Below, piece by piece: positions 43,801-52,076 of a DNA stretch of 64,000 nucleotides. Both the position numbers and the translations under genes were made by a program. This stretch comes from Bacillota bacterium (GTDB taxonomy: Bacteria > Bacillota > Clostridia > Christensenellales > Pumilibacteraceae). The stretch covers positions 62,001 through 126,000 of the forward strand of contig WRLT01000004.1 in assembly GCA_009777485.1 (NCBI GenBank). Direction: 5' to 3'. The notes below the pieces were generated by a model. That model was not told where the DNA came from and made no database searches. It saw only the letters and a program-made list of their open reading frames with translations. Positions within the stretch are counted from its first letter, which is position 1. Every line of letters starts with the position of its first letter.

Positions 43801-44118
43801 CGCTACCCAAACCGTACTAGACCACCCGAATACGTTTACGCGGCGTATGCTTTTGGCTAGCGGCAGCGTACCGTTGTTTTGCGCCAGCACCGCGCCGTCC
43901 GCCAACATAAGTTCTACCAATTCTTCCGCGCTTGCCTGAACCGCCGCTCTGTTTTCGGCAGTTTCGGTAGATTTGTACCCCGTTATGTTGTCTAGCACGT
44001 AGCGTTTAATCGTTTCGTTTTCTGCTATGACGGTTGCCGTGATAGCAACGCCGAACAAAAGAACCGTAACCGCGCAGGCAACGATTTTTAAAACAAGGCG
44101 TTTGGTAAGTTTTTTCAT
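40846..44118 (-). CDS. Membrane-anchored glycoside hydrolase family 3, permuted domains
   Basis: I start at the ATG at 44118, preceded by GGAGGAG; the frame continues upstream to 44247 without a ribosome binding site. Order: membrane helix (about residues 8-30), GH3 C-terminal alpha/beta domain (LVELMLADGAVLAQNNGTLP, then VNVFGW), FnIII-like domain (PFGHGLSYGDF, EVVQLYY), then the TIM barrel with DLDGP, GWYAPGVNIHRSPLGGRNYE and YLKH, and finally a second helix and a Lys-rich acidic tail. The nucleophile Asp is in GAIVTDY. This reversed (C domain before barrel) order is known from some Ruminococcus-type beta-glucosidases. Substrate unknown. The last codons (LTTDN) come from a TTGTCA-type simple repeat. 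Confidence 0.88.
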   Translation of the reverse strand: MKKLTKRLVLKIVACAVTVLLFGVAITATVIAENETIKRYVLDNITGYKSTETAENRAAVQASAEELVELMLADGAVLAQNNGTLPLAKSIRRVNVFGWSSTVWVAGGSGSGRVTTRDTNSQYAKIGILEALENYGVEYNQNLASFYRNYGQSLTPRLEAGTRPNYDLGSFARGTLKAHDFQYSRIIEPSITDYGSNLLNHAQSFSDTALVVLSRVSGESNDSPKVQYKGNIAATATSATPQDATRHYLEISTEEEDMLRYVGENFTNAVVLINSTNTMELGFMDFIPGLDACLIVGATGIIAASAIPKLLYGDISPSGRTAATYAYDLTTAPSWTNTGHVDHGQRYYTGIEANSGLYPIGDANGNFHNNPRYEGISYVDYQESIYVGYKWYETAYIEGFWDDPLAEWNAPDYKKKPAGATGYDAVVQYPFGHGLSYGDFVWSIENYSVIRGEDEVQTTDLEMFDRIRVNVRVTNRSSSPAKEVVQLYYTPPYSADGGIEKAYVNLAAFGKTPIEIYNHGFVIVPLEFSVYDMASFDMRGAGGYVVEGGEYTVKIMDNAHRLGKFADAADAEITFNVPQEGFHYDTDPLNTSQTAASVKNRFTGDAAKVENGGDGVPMDGSEEIGGPVQYLSRANFKGTYPHELRAARAYAPSVRAFNRFTQAQANEWSTRNQPSETVRHGQSGTLRVTTDNEINELGLALGADYFDERWDTLLRQMTLTNMRALCLKMVNTTRGMTSIGKLENPDLDGPNMYASFHDTLQAKGEAFPNATVVAQTFNKTLVYKMGLQIGSEAKAAGNKHGGWYAPGVNIHRSPLGGRNYEYYSEDGYLSGMLAAEAIAGAKNNGIYSYLKHLVLYDQENNRDSLYSWCTEQAMREIYLKPFRLAIHYGGCTGIMTAYNRLGALWAGGSEQLLTGVVREELGFKGAIVTDYVDRAGYMMMSHALRGGGDIAINGAQHGFFNWDSENAMRNDPASLAALRRANKNVTYVWLEAHYTESVYDPDNDLRGLDVFISGGVRKYNFNWINHLIVPFLYLLAAGVGGTMLYFWWIKEWLYAKKKRNLNNSEDTLSDDEPKNEPEPESDAVTLTTDN

Positions 44119-44161
44119 CTCAATCTCCTCCGATTTTTTATATAGATACGAAATTAAATTT

Positions 44162-44190
44162 ATTTTACCACACATTGTATGGTAACGCAA
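44162..44190 (-). promoter_or_regulatory. Promoter of the minus-strand GH3 gene with a palindromic spacer
   Basis: Minus strand: TTGCGT, 17 bases, TAAAAT. The spacer itself is a near-perfect palindrome (TACCATAC, AAT, GTGTGGTA), a likely repressor site. Confidence 0.6.
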
Positions 44191-44202
44191 GCAAAAAACT
44201 AA

Positions 44203-44231
44203 TAGACAAAAGATAAAAAATTGTGTAAAAT
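44203..44231 (+). promoter_or_regulatory. Promoter of the plus-strand GH3 gene
   Basis: TAGACA, 17 bases, TAAAAT. It is back to back with the promoter of the other GH3 gene. Confidence 0.5.
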
Positions 44232-44284
44232 TATAATCAGTAAGCAAGACGCATTATATTTTGATGCGGACGGGAGGGTAAAAA

Positions 44285-47200
44285 ATGAATGTTGCGCGTA
44301 AAAGAAAGCTAAGAACCGTAGGGAGAGTCATGGCGTTTTCGGGGATTGTGTTTTTGTGTACCGTTATATTCGCGGCGAACATAGTTGCGGGCGTATATCA
44401 AAAAAACATTACCGACTTTATTTACGGGTACGGCGCGAACTTTGAGGGCGAGGGCGTTGCTGCGGCGTTTGCGGCGGGCGACGAGTTATGCCGCGAAATT
44501 GTAGAGGAGGGCGCGGTTCTTTTAAAAAATGAACCGTACAGCGGTACAACCCCCGCATTGCCTCTCACAGGCGTAACTGCGGTAAACGTGTTTGGATGGG
44601 GCGCAACAGACGGCGGCTTTATTATTTCGGGTTCGGGTTCGGGCAGCGCAAGCGAGCGGCAAAATTCTGAAAAGCAGCTATTATTTTTAGACGCACTGCA
44701 AGAGGAGGGCATTAGCTACAACACGCAGCTAATCGATATGTACGTAGAGTTTAAGGACGGACGCGAGGGTAGGTCACTCAATGCTTTAGACGATACGGGC
44801 AGCGAGTTTTTCCGCTTGTACGAGCCGCAAAGAAGCTACTATACGTCCCCGCGTATGACGCACGCGCTTAATTTTTCTACCACCGCGCTGATAGTAATTT
44901 CGCGCTTAGGCGGCGAGGCGAAGGATTTGCCTTTGGTGCAGTATTTTTCGCCCGGCCCGCCTAATGAGTCCACTTCGCAGATAAATCCTTCAAAAACCTA
45001 CTTAGAACTGTCTAACGAAGAAGAGGATTTAATTGATGTAGTTACCTCCGCAGGCTTTGCGCGCGTAGTGGTTATACTAAACACGTGTAACGCTATGAAC
45101 CTCTCCTTTATAGAAAACGATAAAATTCACGCCGCATTGTCTATCGGCGCGGTCGGGCAGTCGGGCGCGTCGGGTGTTGTGCGCCTTTTGCGCGGCGAAA
45201 AGCAGGCGGCGGTTTTAGACGAGGAGGGTGAACCCGTTTTAAACGAAGCGGGCGAACCGCTAACCGAAACCGTAAAAATTTCGCCCTCCGGCAGAACCAC
45301 CAGTATGCACGTGTATGATTTTGCGGCAGACCCTACGTATGTAAACGCCGGATTCGCCGGAACGCGGTATTATAATACAGGCGCGCGCTACATAGATTAT
45401 GTCGAGGGCATTTATGTGGGCTACCGCTATTTTGAAACGGCGCACGCGATTAACATGCCGGGCTTTGTATACGACGAGGTTGTGCAGTTTCCTTTCGGCT
45501 ACGGCAAATCGTATACGCAATTCAGCTGGGCGGTAGATTCGGTAAGCCCCGCCGCAAACGCACTGCTTTCGCACGACAGTAAAATAGAAATACGCGTTAA
45601 CGTAACCAACACAGGCAGTTATCCGGGTAAGGACGTAGTACAGTGTTATGTAAATGTGCCGTACGCGACGGGAGAGGTAGAAAAACCGTATGTTCAGCTT
45701 GCCGCGTTTGCTAAAACGCCGCTGCTTGCGCCGGGACAAACCGCCGCTGTTACGGTATCGTTTGATATCTACGACGTAGCGTCTTACGATTTTGAAGGAA
45801 AAAGCCCCGTAGGCGGTTCTGCGTACAGAGGGTATGTGTTAGATTCGGGAATCTATCGGGTAAGACTGCAAACCGATTCGCATCGCGGCGCAAACGAAAC
45901 GCGCAATTGCACCGCGTGGCAGACGGAATACCGTGTAGGCAGTGCAGGCATCCGCTACGACCAAGAAACCACCGCGCCCGACACAGGACGCAAGCTTACC
46001 CCCGCGACAAATTTGTTTACGGGTGCTAACGCGGAGGGCGGCGTTTCGATTGACGGAAATCCCGAAGGAGAAACCCCGCGGATTTTCTACCTTTCGCGCG
46101 CAAATCGATTTGCCGACTTTCCGTATGTGAGCCGTCCCCAACGGCCTTTTCTGTCAACCTTTCCGCCCGACGGCTGGCGCACGAATAAAAGCGACACCGA
46201 TGTAAGGTATACGCAGGGCGTTGCGGGCGAATTAAGGCTTTCTGAAATGATAGACGACGAATTGGTATATAATAAAGAATTGATTGACAGGCTGGGGCAA
46301 GATTATGACGACCCGCTTTGGGACGAACTGTTAAACCAAATGTCGGTAAACGAAATGATACGTTTAGTTACGCTGGGCGGCTACCGCACCGTAGCGGTAG
46401 AGTCTATCGGTAAAATAGAGGCTTTGGATTTAGACGGCCCTAGCGGCTTAAACCAAGTAAATATGACAATGGCCGACAGCCTTTGGACAGGATACCCGGG
46501 GCAAACCGTACTGGCGCAGTCTTTTAGCGCGCCCCTTTCGTTCGCATTCGGAACGGCGGTCGGCATCGAGGCGCGGGAAACCAACGTGTCGGGCTGGTAC
46601 GCGCCTGCGGTAAATTTACAGCGCAATCCGTTTGAGGGCAGAAATTACGAATACTATTCCGAAGACCCGCTGCTTAGCGGAATTATGGGCGCGGAAACGG
46701 TGCGCGGCGCGTTAAGCGAGGGCTTATACTGCTATGTGAAACACTTTGCAGTCAACGAAACCGAAACGGCGCGCATGGGGCTGTATACGTGGCTTACCGA
46801 ACAGGCATTAAGAGAAATTTATTTGCGTCCGTTTGAAATTTGCGTTAAACGCGGCGGCGCAAACGCGATTATGTCGGCGTTTAACCGCATAGGCGCAACC
46901 TGGACGGGCGGCAGCTACGCGCTGTTGACCACCATACTGCGGGACGAATGGGGTTTTAGGGGCAGTGTAATTACCGACTATTCTAGCGGCTCAGCGTTTA
47001 TGAGCGTAGACCAAGGCATTCGCGCGGGCAACGATTTATGGCTGAACCCTACCGAATCGATTAACGCAGGCAGCTTTAACGACCGCAGTTCAACTACCGC
47101 ATTGCATTGCTTGCGCCAGTCCTCCAAAAACATCTTATTTACGTATGTAAACACCGCAGGAGAACGCGCCCCGCTTAAAGTATTCTTCCCGTGGTGGTGG

Positions 47201-47311
47201 ATTTGGGGCATACTGCCTATCAATGTAGTCTTCTTAGGCGGCAGCGCAGTAGGATTATACTTTCTCTTGCGCCCGAAACGCAAAAAAACAACAGAAATTA
47301 CACAAACTTAG
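44285..47311 (+). CDS. Membrane-anchored glycoside hydrolase family 3, permuted domains
   Basis: Paralogue of the divergent gene, with the same order: helix (residues about 15-38), GH3 C-terminal domain (EIVEEGAVLLKNEPYSG, VNVFGWGATD, SGSGSGS), FnIII-like part (FPFGYGKSYTQF, VVQCYVNV), TIM barrel (LDLDGPSGLN, GWYAPAVNLQRNPFEGRNYE, YVKHFAVNETET) and a C-terminal helix with basic tail. The nucleophile Asp is in GSVITDYSSG. The KHFAVNETE motif keeps the lysine and histidine of active enzymes. A GGGAGGG ribosome binding site precedes the ATG. Both proteins would place the catalytic parts outside the cell, held by two helices. Confidence 0.88.
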   Translation: MNVARKRKLRTVGRVMAFSGIVFLCTVIFAANIVAGVYQKNITDFIYGYGANFEGEGVAAAFAAGDELCREIVEEGAVLLKNEPYSGTTPALPLTGVTAVNVFGWGATDGGFIISGSGSGSASERQNSEKQLLFLDALQEEGISYNTQLIDMYVEFKDGREGRSLNALDDTGSEFFRLYEPQRSYYTSPRMTHALNFSTTALIVISRLGGEAKDLPLVQYFSPGPPNESTSQINPSKTYLELSNEEEDLIDVVTSAGFARVVVILNTCNAMNLSFIENDKIHAALSIGAVGQSGASGVVRLLRGEKQAAVLDEEGEPVLNEAGEPLTETVKISPSGRTTSMHVYDFAADPTYVNAGFAGTRYYNTGARYIDYVEGIYVGYRYFETAHAINMPGFVYDEVVQFPFGYGKSYTQFSWAVDSVSPAANALLSHDSKIEIRVNVTNTGSYPGKDVVQCYVNVPYATGEVEKPYVQLAAFAKTPLLAPGQTAAVTVSFDIYDVASYDFEGKSPVGGSAYRGYVLDSGIYRVRLQTDSHRGANETRNCTAWQTEYRVGSAGIRYDQETTAPDTGRKLTPATNLFTGANAEGGVSIDGNPEGETPRIFYLSRANRFADFPYVSRPQRPFLSTFPPDGWRTNKSDTDVRYTQGVAGELRLSEMIDDELVYNKELIDRLGQDYDDPLWDELLNQMSVNEMIRLVTLGGYRTVAVESIGKIEALDLDGPSGLNQVNMTMADSLWTGYPGQTVLAQSFSAPLSFAFGTAVGIEARETNVSGWYAPAVNLQRNPFEGRNYEYYSEDPLLSGIMGAETVRGALSEGLYCYVKHFAVNETETARMGLYTWLTEQALREIYLRPFEICVKRGGANAIMSAFNRIGATWTGGSYALLTTILRDEWGFRGSVITDYSSGSAFMSVDQGIRAGNDLWLNPTESINAGSFNDRSSTTALHCLRQSSKNILFTYVNTAGERAPLKVFFPWWWIWGILPINVVFLGGSAVGLYFLLRPKRKKTTEITQT

Positions 47312-47326
47312 GAATGGGTTGCAACC

Positions 47327-48337
47327 ATGAAAAACAACACGAATTATTATGCACGGCAAAACAGCAAAAAAGCGATGGCTTATTTAAAATCGGGGCTTTA
47401 CTGCGACCGCCGCGAAAAGCAGCTTTTGTATTTTGTGGTGATATGTTCGGTAATGCTGTGCGTATCGGGCATTGTATTTTCTATGATGCCGCTGTTGTTT
47501 TTTAAAAACAATCCAAACTTTTCGCGCATATGCAGTGCGGTAGTAGAATATTTGGGATTTGCCTCCGGAATATTTTTAGTGGCGCAGCTTTTTATCCGCG
47601 CTATCAGCTTGCGGCTAAAAATAGAGGGAGTAAATTCGTTAGAGCGGTTTGATAACTATGTATACGGACTTGACTCTAACCGCATGATTATGCGTCCCAT
47701 GACCGAAGCACAGCTAGAAAATAACGCCGCTAAAATTAAAGCACCCGACAAAAATTATCACAACACCTATTTTTCGTGCGATACCGCGCAAGACCCGCTG
47801 GTAATCTACAACAACCAGCGCGAAATTTTTGTAAACGAATATCATTTAATGCACTATGTAAGGGCGCGGTTTTTTAATATTATTTGGTTTCTTTTTCCCG
47901 TTTTGTTGTTAGGCTTTGCGCTGGCCGCCAATGTACAGTTTTTTCCTACGCTGCAACAAATATTTTTTCCCTCTATTGCTACGATTGCGCTGATTGTTTC
48001 GGGTATGATTGGTTACAATCGGGCGATGCGCTTTTTACAAAACACCCTTACGCAGTTTGATGCGGCCGAAAAAGACCCGAAATTTGATAAACGCGCCGTT
48101 CTCACGCTGCGGCAGCACCAAGACGCGCTTTTTCAATACCGCATGCTGGCTTTTAGCATACCCATGTTTTTAATCCGCCGCTACGAAAAATCACCGCAAA
48201 AGCAGCACCGCCGCGCCTTAGCGGACGACGAGGCTAATCTGCCCAAAACCAATCCGTTTATTACGGCGGAGTTTGCCGAAAAATTAACGCGCCGCAAAAG
48301 AACCCCCAAAAAGCCCCCTATCGATGCAAAAAAATGA
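47327..48337 (+). CDS. Four-TM protein resembling S-4TM effectors
   Basis: The N-terminus NYYARQNSKKAMAYLKSGLY leads into a two-helix hairpin (about residues 36-62 and 69-94), a soluble linker of about 95 residues with LERFDNYVYGLDSNRM, a second hairpin (about 186-210 and 214-236), and a Lys/Arg-rich tail of 100 residues. This 2+2 helix layout, the QN start and the FD..V.GL motif resemble the S-4TM membrane effector domain linked to CBASS-type defence. The match is by eye. It begins 15 bases after the GH3 stop, so it may be co-transcribed with that gene, and no nucleotide cyclase is in the window. An ordinary membrane protein of the GH3 operon is the alternative. Confidence 0.6.
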   Translation: MKNNTNYYARQNSKKAMAYLKSGLYCDRREKQLLYFVVICSVMLCVSGIVFSMMPLLFFKNNPNFSRICSAVVEYLGFASGIFLVAQLFIRAISLRLKIEGVNSLERFDNYVYGLDSNRMIMRPMTEAQLENNAAKIKAPDKNYHNTYFSCDTAQDPLVIYNNQREIFVNEYHLMHYVRARFFNIIWFLFPVLLLGFALAANVQFFPTLQQIFFPSIATIALIVSGMIGYNRAMRFLQNTLTQFDAAEKDPKFDKRAVLTLRQHQDALFQYRMLAFSIPMFLIRRYEKSPQKQHRRALADDEANLPKTNPFITAEFAEKLTRRKRTPKKPPIDAKK

Positions 48338-48339
48338 TT

Positions 48340-49320
48340 TTATGGCAGCCTCATCAAATCCATTTGTTTTTTTAGACGGTCTTTAATTTGCTGCAAAAAG
48401 CTTTGCGGGCCTAATACTTTTACGGTGGGGCCAAAAGATAAAATGCGGATTAAAAGCTCTGTTTCGTCAGACATATCGTAAAAGATATGGCAGGTGTAAA
48501 TATTGCGCTCCGGGTCATATTCGGTTTTTCGGTCAAAGGAGGCAAATTGCAGCAAGAAACGCTCTACCGCGTTGCGTTCGGTAGTGATTTCTATTACAAT
48601 CGGCGGGTTGTCATTCGGTTCGGAAAACAGCTTGCATAAAGCTTCTTTCGTTGCGCGGAACGGCAGCTCAGAAGGCTCTACGGCAGTTATTTTAGCAAGA
48701 TTAAGCACCGCTTTTTTAAGCCGCTGCGTTTTCTTATCGTATACGGCGCATTGCAGGCGGAACTTATCGTTATATTCGGAGTAGCTTAATTTATAGGGAT
48801 AATAAATATTACGGCTTCGGGTTTTACCGTTATCGTACGAAACCGCAACGGGGGCGTTATGGGTGCAGGCGGCTAAGAGTTTGCGGAAATTTGCACGATA
48901 AAGAGGATTATCATAAGCATCGCCGTCTAAGTGCTTATCGGAGGATAAAAAATCGTCGGGGTTAAATGCCGGTACAACACCGCATAAAGCCGCATGCAGC
49001 TCTTTAATTTTTACCTCATCTAAAAATAAATGTATGCGCGGGTCTTTTAAAAGTGCCGCAAGCCAAGACCGTTCAAGCGTTGTAAGCGGACGGTTAAAGA
49101 CGCCTGAAAAATTTGAATAATATTGTTCGCCGCGTTTATGTAAAAAATTCCACTCACTGCCAATCAGCTGCGGCAAGAGATGAAAAGCGGTTTCGGAAAA
49201 TCCGCACGCTTGAACGGTTTCTTCGATTTCTGCTTTGGTGCTTCCTTGCAGCGCACGGTTTAAGACGCGCGCAACGACGCCGTAATAGCAGCCATAAATT
49301 TCGGAGAATAACGCGCTCAT
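48340..49320 (-). CDS. WYL-domain regulator (second of a pair)
   Basis: N-terminal winged-helix-like region (LNRALQGSTKAEIEETVQAC), a helical middle, then a WYL domain at about residues 165-230 (APVAVSYDNGKTRSRNIYYP, then LQCAVYDKKTQRLKKAVLNL) and the WCX extension (IVIEITTERNAVERFLLQF, ILSFGPTVKVLGP). WYL proteins sense ligands, often nucleic-acid derived, and control transcription. The start overlaps the stop of the first WYL gene by four bases. Together with rtcB on the opposite strand, it probably forms the control unit of the RNA-repair cassette. Confidence 0.85.
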   Translation of the reverse strand: MSALFSEIYGCYYGVVARVLNRALQGSTKAEIEETVQACGFSETAFHLLPQLIGSEWNFLHKRGEQYYSNFSGVFNRPLTTLERSWLAALLKDPRIHLFLDEVKIKELHAALCGVVPAFNPDDFLSSDKHLDGDAYDNPLYRANFRKLLAACTHNAPVAVSYDNGKTRSRNIYYPYKLSYSEYNDKFRLQCAVYDKKTQRLKKAVLNLAKITAVEPSELPFRATKEALCKLFSEPNDNPPIVIEITTERNAVERFLLQFASFDRKTEYDPERNIYTCHIFYDMSDETELLIRILSFGPTVKVLGPQSFLQQIKDRLKKQMDLMRLP

Positions 49321-50555
49321 GTTGGTACCTCCCCGTCCGCCGCACCTTCAATTTGGTACAGTGCGGCCATTCGGCAGATATCGGATTGCAGCCTGTGTTT
49401 TAAATATTCGTGTCCCTCTATCGAAATAATGCGTCCGATAAACGTTTTAATCCACGGCGAGGCTTCTACGGAGTCAAACACATCTTTAGTAAATAAAAAG
49501 GTATTTTCGCGTATTCTTTCTAACGTGCCGCCGCGGCTTTCTTTTAGTATGCGGTTAATGATGTGCTGTTCGCGCCCTTCATCGATATGCAGCGTTAAAG
49601 AAAAAGCTTGATTTCGGTCTTTGGCGTCAAACGACACCCCCCAAAGCTTGCCTATATTGCGGTTAAAGGAATGCAGAATTTCTTGCGGGCTTTCAGCTGC
49701 CTCTAAAATTTTAACCGCTTTAACGGCGTCAAGACGGTACACGGTAAATCTGTGCAAGCGTGAATATCCGCATAGAAAGCGGCGGCCGGAACTATGGCTG
49801 CACAAGATTTTTACAGGGAAAACCTGTTTTTCGGTTGCCGCGCCGTTTTTGGTTCCGATAAGCGAAAACGAAATATTTTTTTGCTCGCGGATTGCGGTTA
49901 AAATATCGTACAATACGCCGTCTTCTAACGTATGCGCTATGTATTGATGCTTAAAGGTAAACAAATCATTTTCGGCTGAAACGCTGTCTAAGATATAATC
50001 GCCTACAACGCCCAAAACGCCGCTTTGAAAAAACTTAACCGCATTCAAAATTTCTTCGTCTAAGGCTATGGGATTTTGCGCCAACGCATAACGGAACGCC
50101 TTTCCTTTTTTTGTCCGCATTAAAATTCCCGCGGTGGTGTATTCGTTGCATTTGCCGCGCACGGTTTGCAAATCAAACAGCGTTTCGGATTTTTGCGTAA
50201 TTTCTTCGGTTAACTCCTCCGCCGATTTATCCGTTTCTCTTACGGCGTCCAAGATATAAAAATGCAGCATAATATCGTTTTTAGTAAAGCTTTTACTTTT
50301 CCACGCCGAAAATAAAGGATTTGTAGAAAGCTTGCCGCAATCAGCCGATACAAACGATACTTTGTTTCCGACTCCTGTATACGACCATTTCATGCTTTGG
50401 CCTAGATAGCTTTCGCAGCGGCGTTTTTCATTATCGTAGGTACGGGCGGATTTAATAGAAAAGTCATCGCGCGACTTAAACCCGTAAATATAGAAGTCGC
50501 GCATAAAATCACGAATTTTATTAAAGTTTTTTATAAGCTCAGAAAATTCTGCCAT
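49317..50555 (-). CDS. WYL-domain regulator (first of a pair)
   Basis: N-terminal region with a winged-helix-type start (FNKIRDFMRDFYIYGFKSRD, SARTYDNEKRRCESYLG), then a helical linker, a WYL domain at about residues 215-290 (ILTAIREQKNISFSLIG, VFPVKILCSHSSGRRFLCGY, FTVYRLDAVKAV), and a WCX domain (LTLHIDEGREQHIINRIL). The -10 box ends six bases before the ATG, so the transcript is probably leaderless. The rtcB gene starts 176 bases away on the other strand. Confidence 0.85.
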   Translation of the reverse strand: MAEFSELIKNFNKIRDFMRDFYIYGFKSRDDFSIKSARTYDNEKRRCESYLGQSMKWSYTGVGNKVSFVSADCGKLSTNPLFSAWKSKSFTKNDIMLHFYILDAVRETDKSAEELTEEITQKSETLFDLQTVRGKCNEYTTAGILMRTKKGKAFRYALAQNPIALDEEILNAVKFFQSGVLGVVGDYILDSVSAENDLFTFKHQYIAHTLEDGVLYDILTAIREQKNISFSLIGTKNGAATEKQVFPVKILCSHSSGRRFLCGYSRLHRFTVYRLDAVKAVKILEAAESPQEILHSFNRNIGKLWGVSFDAKDRNQAFSLTLHIDEGREQHIINRILKESRGGTLERIRENTFLFTKDVFDSVEASPWIKTFIGRIISIEGHEYLKHRLQSDICRMAALYQIEGAADGEVPT

Positions 50556-50561
50556 ACGGTA

Positions 50562-50590
50562 AGTATAGCATAAAAAAACAACAAAAGCAA
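50562..50590 (-). promoter_or_regulatory. Sigma-A promoter of the WYL gene pair
   Basis: Minus strand: TTGCTT, 17 bases, TATACT. Confidence 0.75.
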
Positions 50591-50592
50591 GG

Positions 50593-50647
50593 TTCGCAAA
50601 CTTTTTTATACGCTAGGAAGTTTTTTTTGGGTTTTCGCAACTTTTTT
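50593..50647. promoter_or_regulatory. Possible WYL binding repeats between the WYL genes and rtcB
   Basis: TTCGCAA followed by a C and a T-run occurs at 50593 and again at 50634, 41 bases apart (about four helical turns). A CGCGAA in the other direction follows at 50659. The rtcB promoter beyond them is poor (a TAAAAT box with no good -35), as expected for an activated gene. Inference only. Confidence 0.4.
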
Positions 50648-50730
50648 TAAATGATACGCGCGAATGGTTTTGATAAAATAAACCTATAAGCAAGGAAGCG
50701 GCAAACGCAACCGAAGCGGAGGGATTATTT

Positions 50731-51966
50731 ATGTTTGTAAAAATGACGGACAAAACAAAAGTGCCGGTAAAAATCTGGCTTAAAGACGAAAGCTGCATCG
50801 AAGCGGAATGCTTAGAGCAGGCGTTGCGTTTGGCACAGCTGCCGTTTATACATAAATGGGTCAGCTTAATGCCCGATACGCATACCGGAATGGGTATGCC
50901 GATCGGCGGCGTAATCGCAGCAAAAAACGTAATTATTCCCAACGCCGTCGGTGTAGATATCGGCTGCGGCATGGCTTTTGTCGGCACCAATATTAAAATT
51001 GCCGATATTAAAGAGCTTGTTACCGGCAGCGGAACTTTTATGCAGTCGCTTATCGGAGATGTTTTGCGCAACATTCCTGTCGGTTTTAATAAGCATAAAA
51101 GCAAACAGCCTTGCGCGGCGTTAGATAAAGCGGCGGCAGAAATAGAAAAGTACAACCAAACCCCCGAATTACTTGATTTAATCGGGCAAGGCTATTACCA
51201 AGCCGGAACTTTGGGCGGAGGCAATCATTTTATCGAAATCCAAGAGGATGACGAAGGCTTTTTGGGCATAATGGTTCACTCAGGCAGCCGCAATTTCGGA
51301 AAACAGGTGTGCGACCACTTTGCAAAAATCGCAAGCGATTTAAATGTGCAATGGCATTCGCAGGTTCCCCAAGACTGGCGTTTAGGCTTTTTACCGACGG
51401 ATTCGACGGAAGGAAAACAGTATATCAACTGGATGAACCTTGCGCTTGACTTCGCGTATGAAAACCGCGCGCTTATGCTGCAAGCGGTACAGGACATCTT
51501 AGACCGCTTAATGAAAAAGCATGCGCCGAAAATTAAATATCAATATACCGATTTAATTAACTGCCACCACAATTATGCGGCGTTGGAACACCATTACGAT
51601 GCCAACGTGTGGGTACACCGCAAAGGTGCTACCAGAGCCCGCTTAGGTGAGCGGGCAGTTATCCCCGGCGCAATGGGTTCGTACAGCTATGTGGTAGAAG
51701 GGCTGGGAGAGCCCGCAAGCTTTTGTTCTAGTTCGCACGGTGCGGGCAGGCAGTATTCGCGCAAAAAGGCAATGGAAAAATTCACAGCCGAACAGGTTAT
51801 GGTGGATTTAAAGGCGCAAGGCGTAACGTTGGGCAAAAACAATAAAGCCGATGTAGCCGAAGAAAGCCGCTTTGCCTACAAAAATATCGACGAGGTTATG
51901 GAAAACCAAAAAGACCTTGTTAAAGCGGTGAAACGCCTTAAAACCGTCGGCGTAGTCAAAGGTTAA
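50731..51966 (+). CDS. rtcB: RNA ligase RtcB (3'-phosphate type)
   Basis: All family motifs are visible: GVDIGCGM (metal Asp76, Cys79), LGGGNHFIE (Asn165, His166), MVHSGSRNFG (His183), NCHHNY, VHRKGATRA and FCSSSHGAGRQYSR, where His336 is the guanylylated residue. Length 411 is typical of the shorter bacterial form. RtcB joins RNA 3'-phosphate or 2',3'-cyclic phosphate ends to 5'-OH ends using GTP and Mn2+, repairing cut tRNA or rRNA. A GGAGG lies ahead of the ATG. The gene is divergent from the WYL pair and followed by the ncRNA interval and slipin. No RtcA and no RtcR are present. Confidence 0.96.
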   Translation: MFVKMTDKTKVPVKIWLKDESCIEAECLEQALRLAQLPFIHKWVSLMPDTHTGMGMPIGGVIAAKNVIIPNAVGVDIGCGMAFVGTNIKIADIKELVTGSGTFMQSLIGDVLRNIPVGFNKHKSKQPCAALDKAAAEIEKYNQTPELLDLIGQGYYQAGTLGGGNHFIEIQEDDEGFLGIMVHSGSRNFGKQVCDHFAKIASDLNVQWHSQVPQDWRLGFLPTDSTEGKQYINWMNLALDFAYENRALMLQAVQDILDRLMKKHAPKIKYQYTDLINCHHNYAALEHHYDANVWVHRKGATRARLGERAVIPGAMGSYSYVVEGLGEPASFCSSSHGAGRQYSRKKAMEKFTAEQVMVDLKAQGVTLGKNNKADVAEESRFAYKNIDEVMENQKDLVKAVKRLKTVGVVKG

Positions 51967-52076
51967 AAAGTATATTGCGGGTTATTCCCGTGTATAAGCT
52001 ATAACTACTCCTATGCGGCAGGTTCGATGAAGCCTGCGCGGTGCATTTCCTCTGTGAGGTCAGGTATGTCGGATAG

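Noticed and set aside
47327-50555. A complete CBASS defence system around the four-TM gene
   Set aside because: No CD-NTase, Cap2/Cap3 or other signalling gene is in the window, and the four-TM gene follows a GH3 gene closely.
50568-50730. Sigma-54 promoter for rtcB as in classical RtcR-controlled operons
   Set aside because: I see no GG and GC pair with the proper spacing, and no RtcR gene is present.
52010-52045. A second tRNA or tRNA-like unit suggested by GCAGG, a TTCGAT loop and CCTGC
   Set aside because: No matching acceptor or D-arm follows; only a T-arm-like hairpin is seen.
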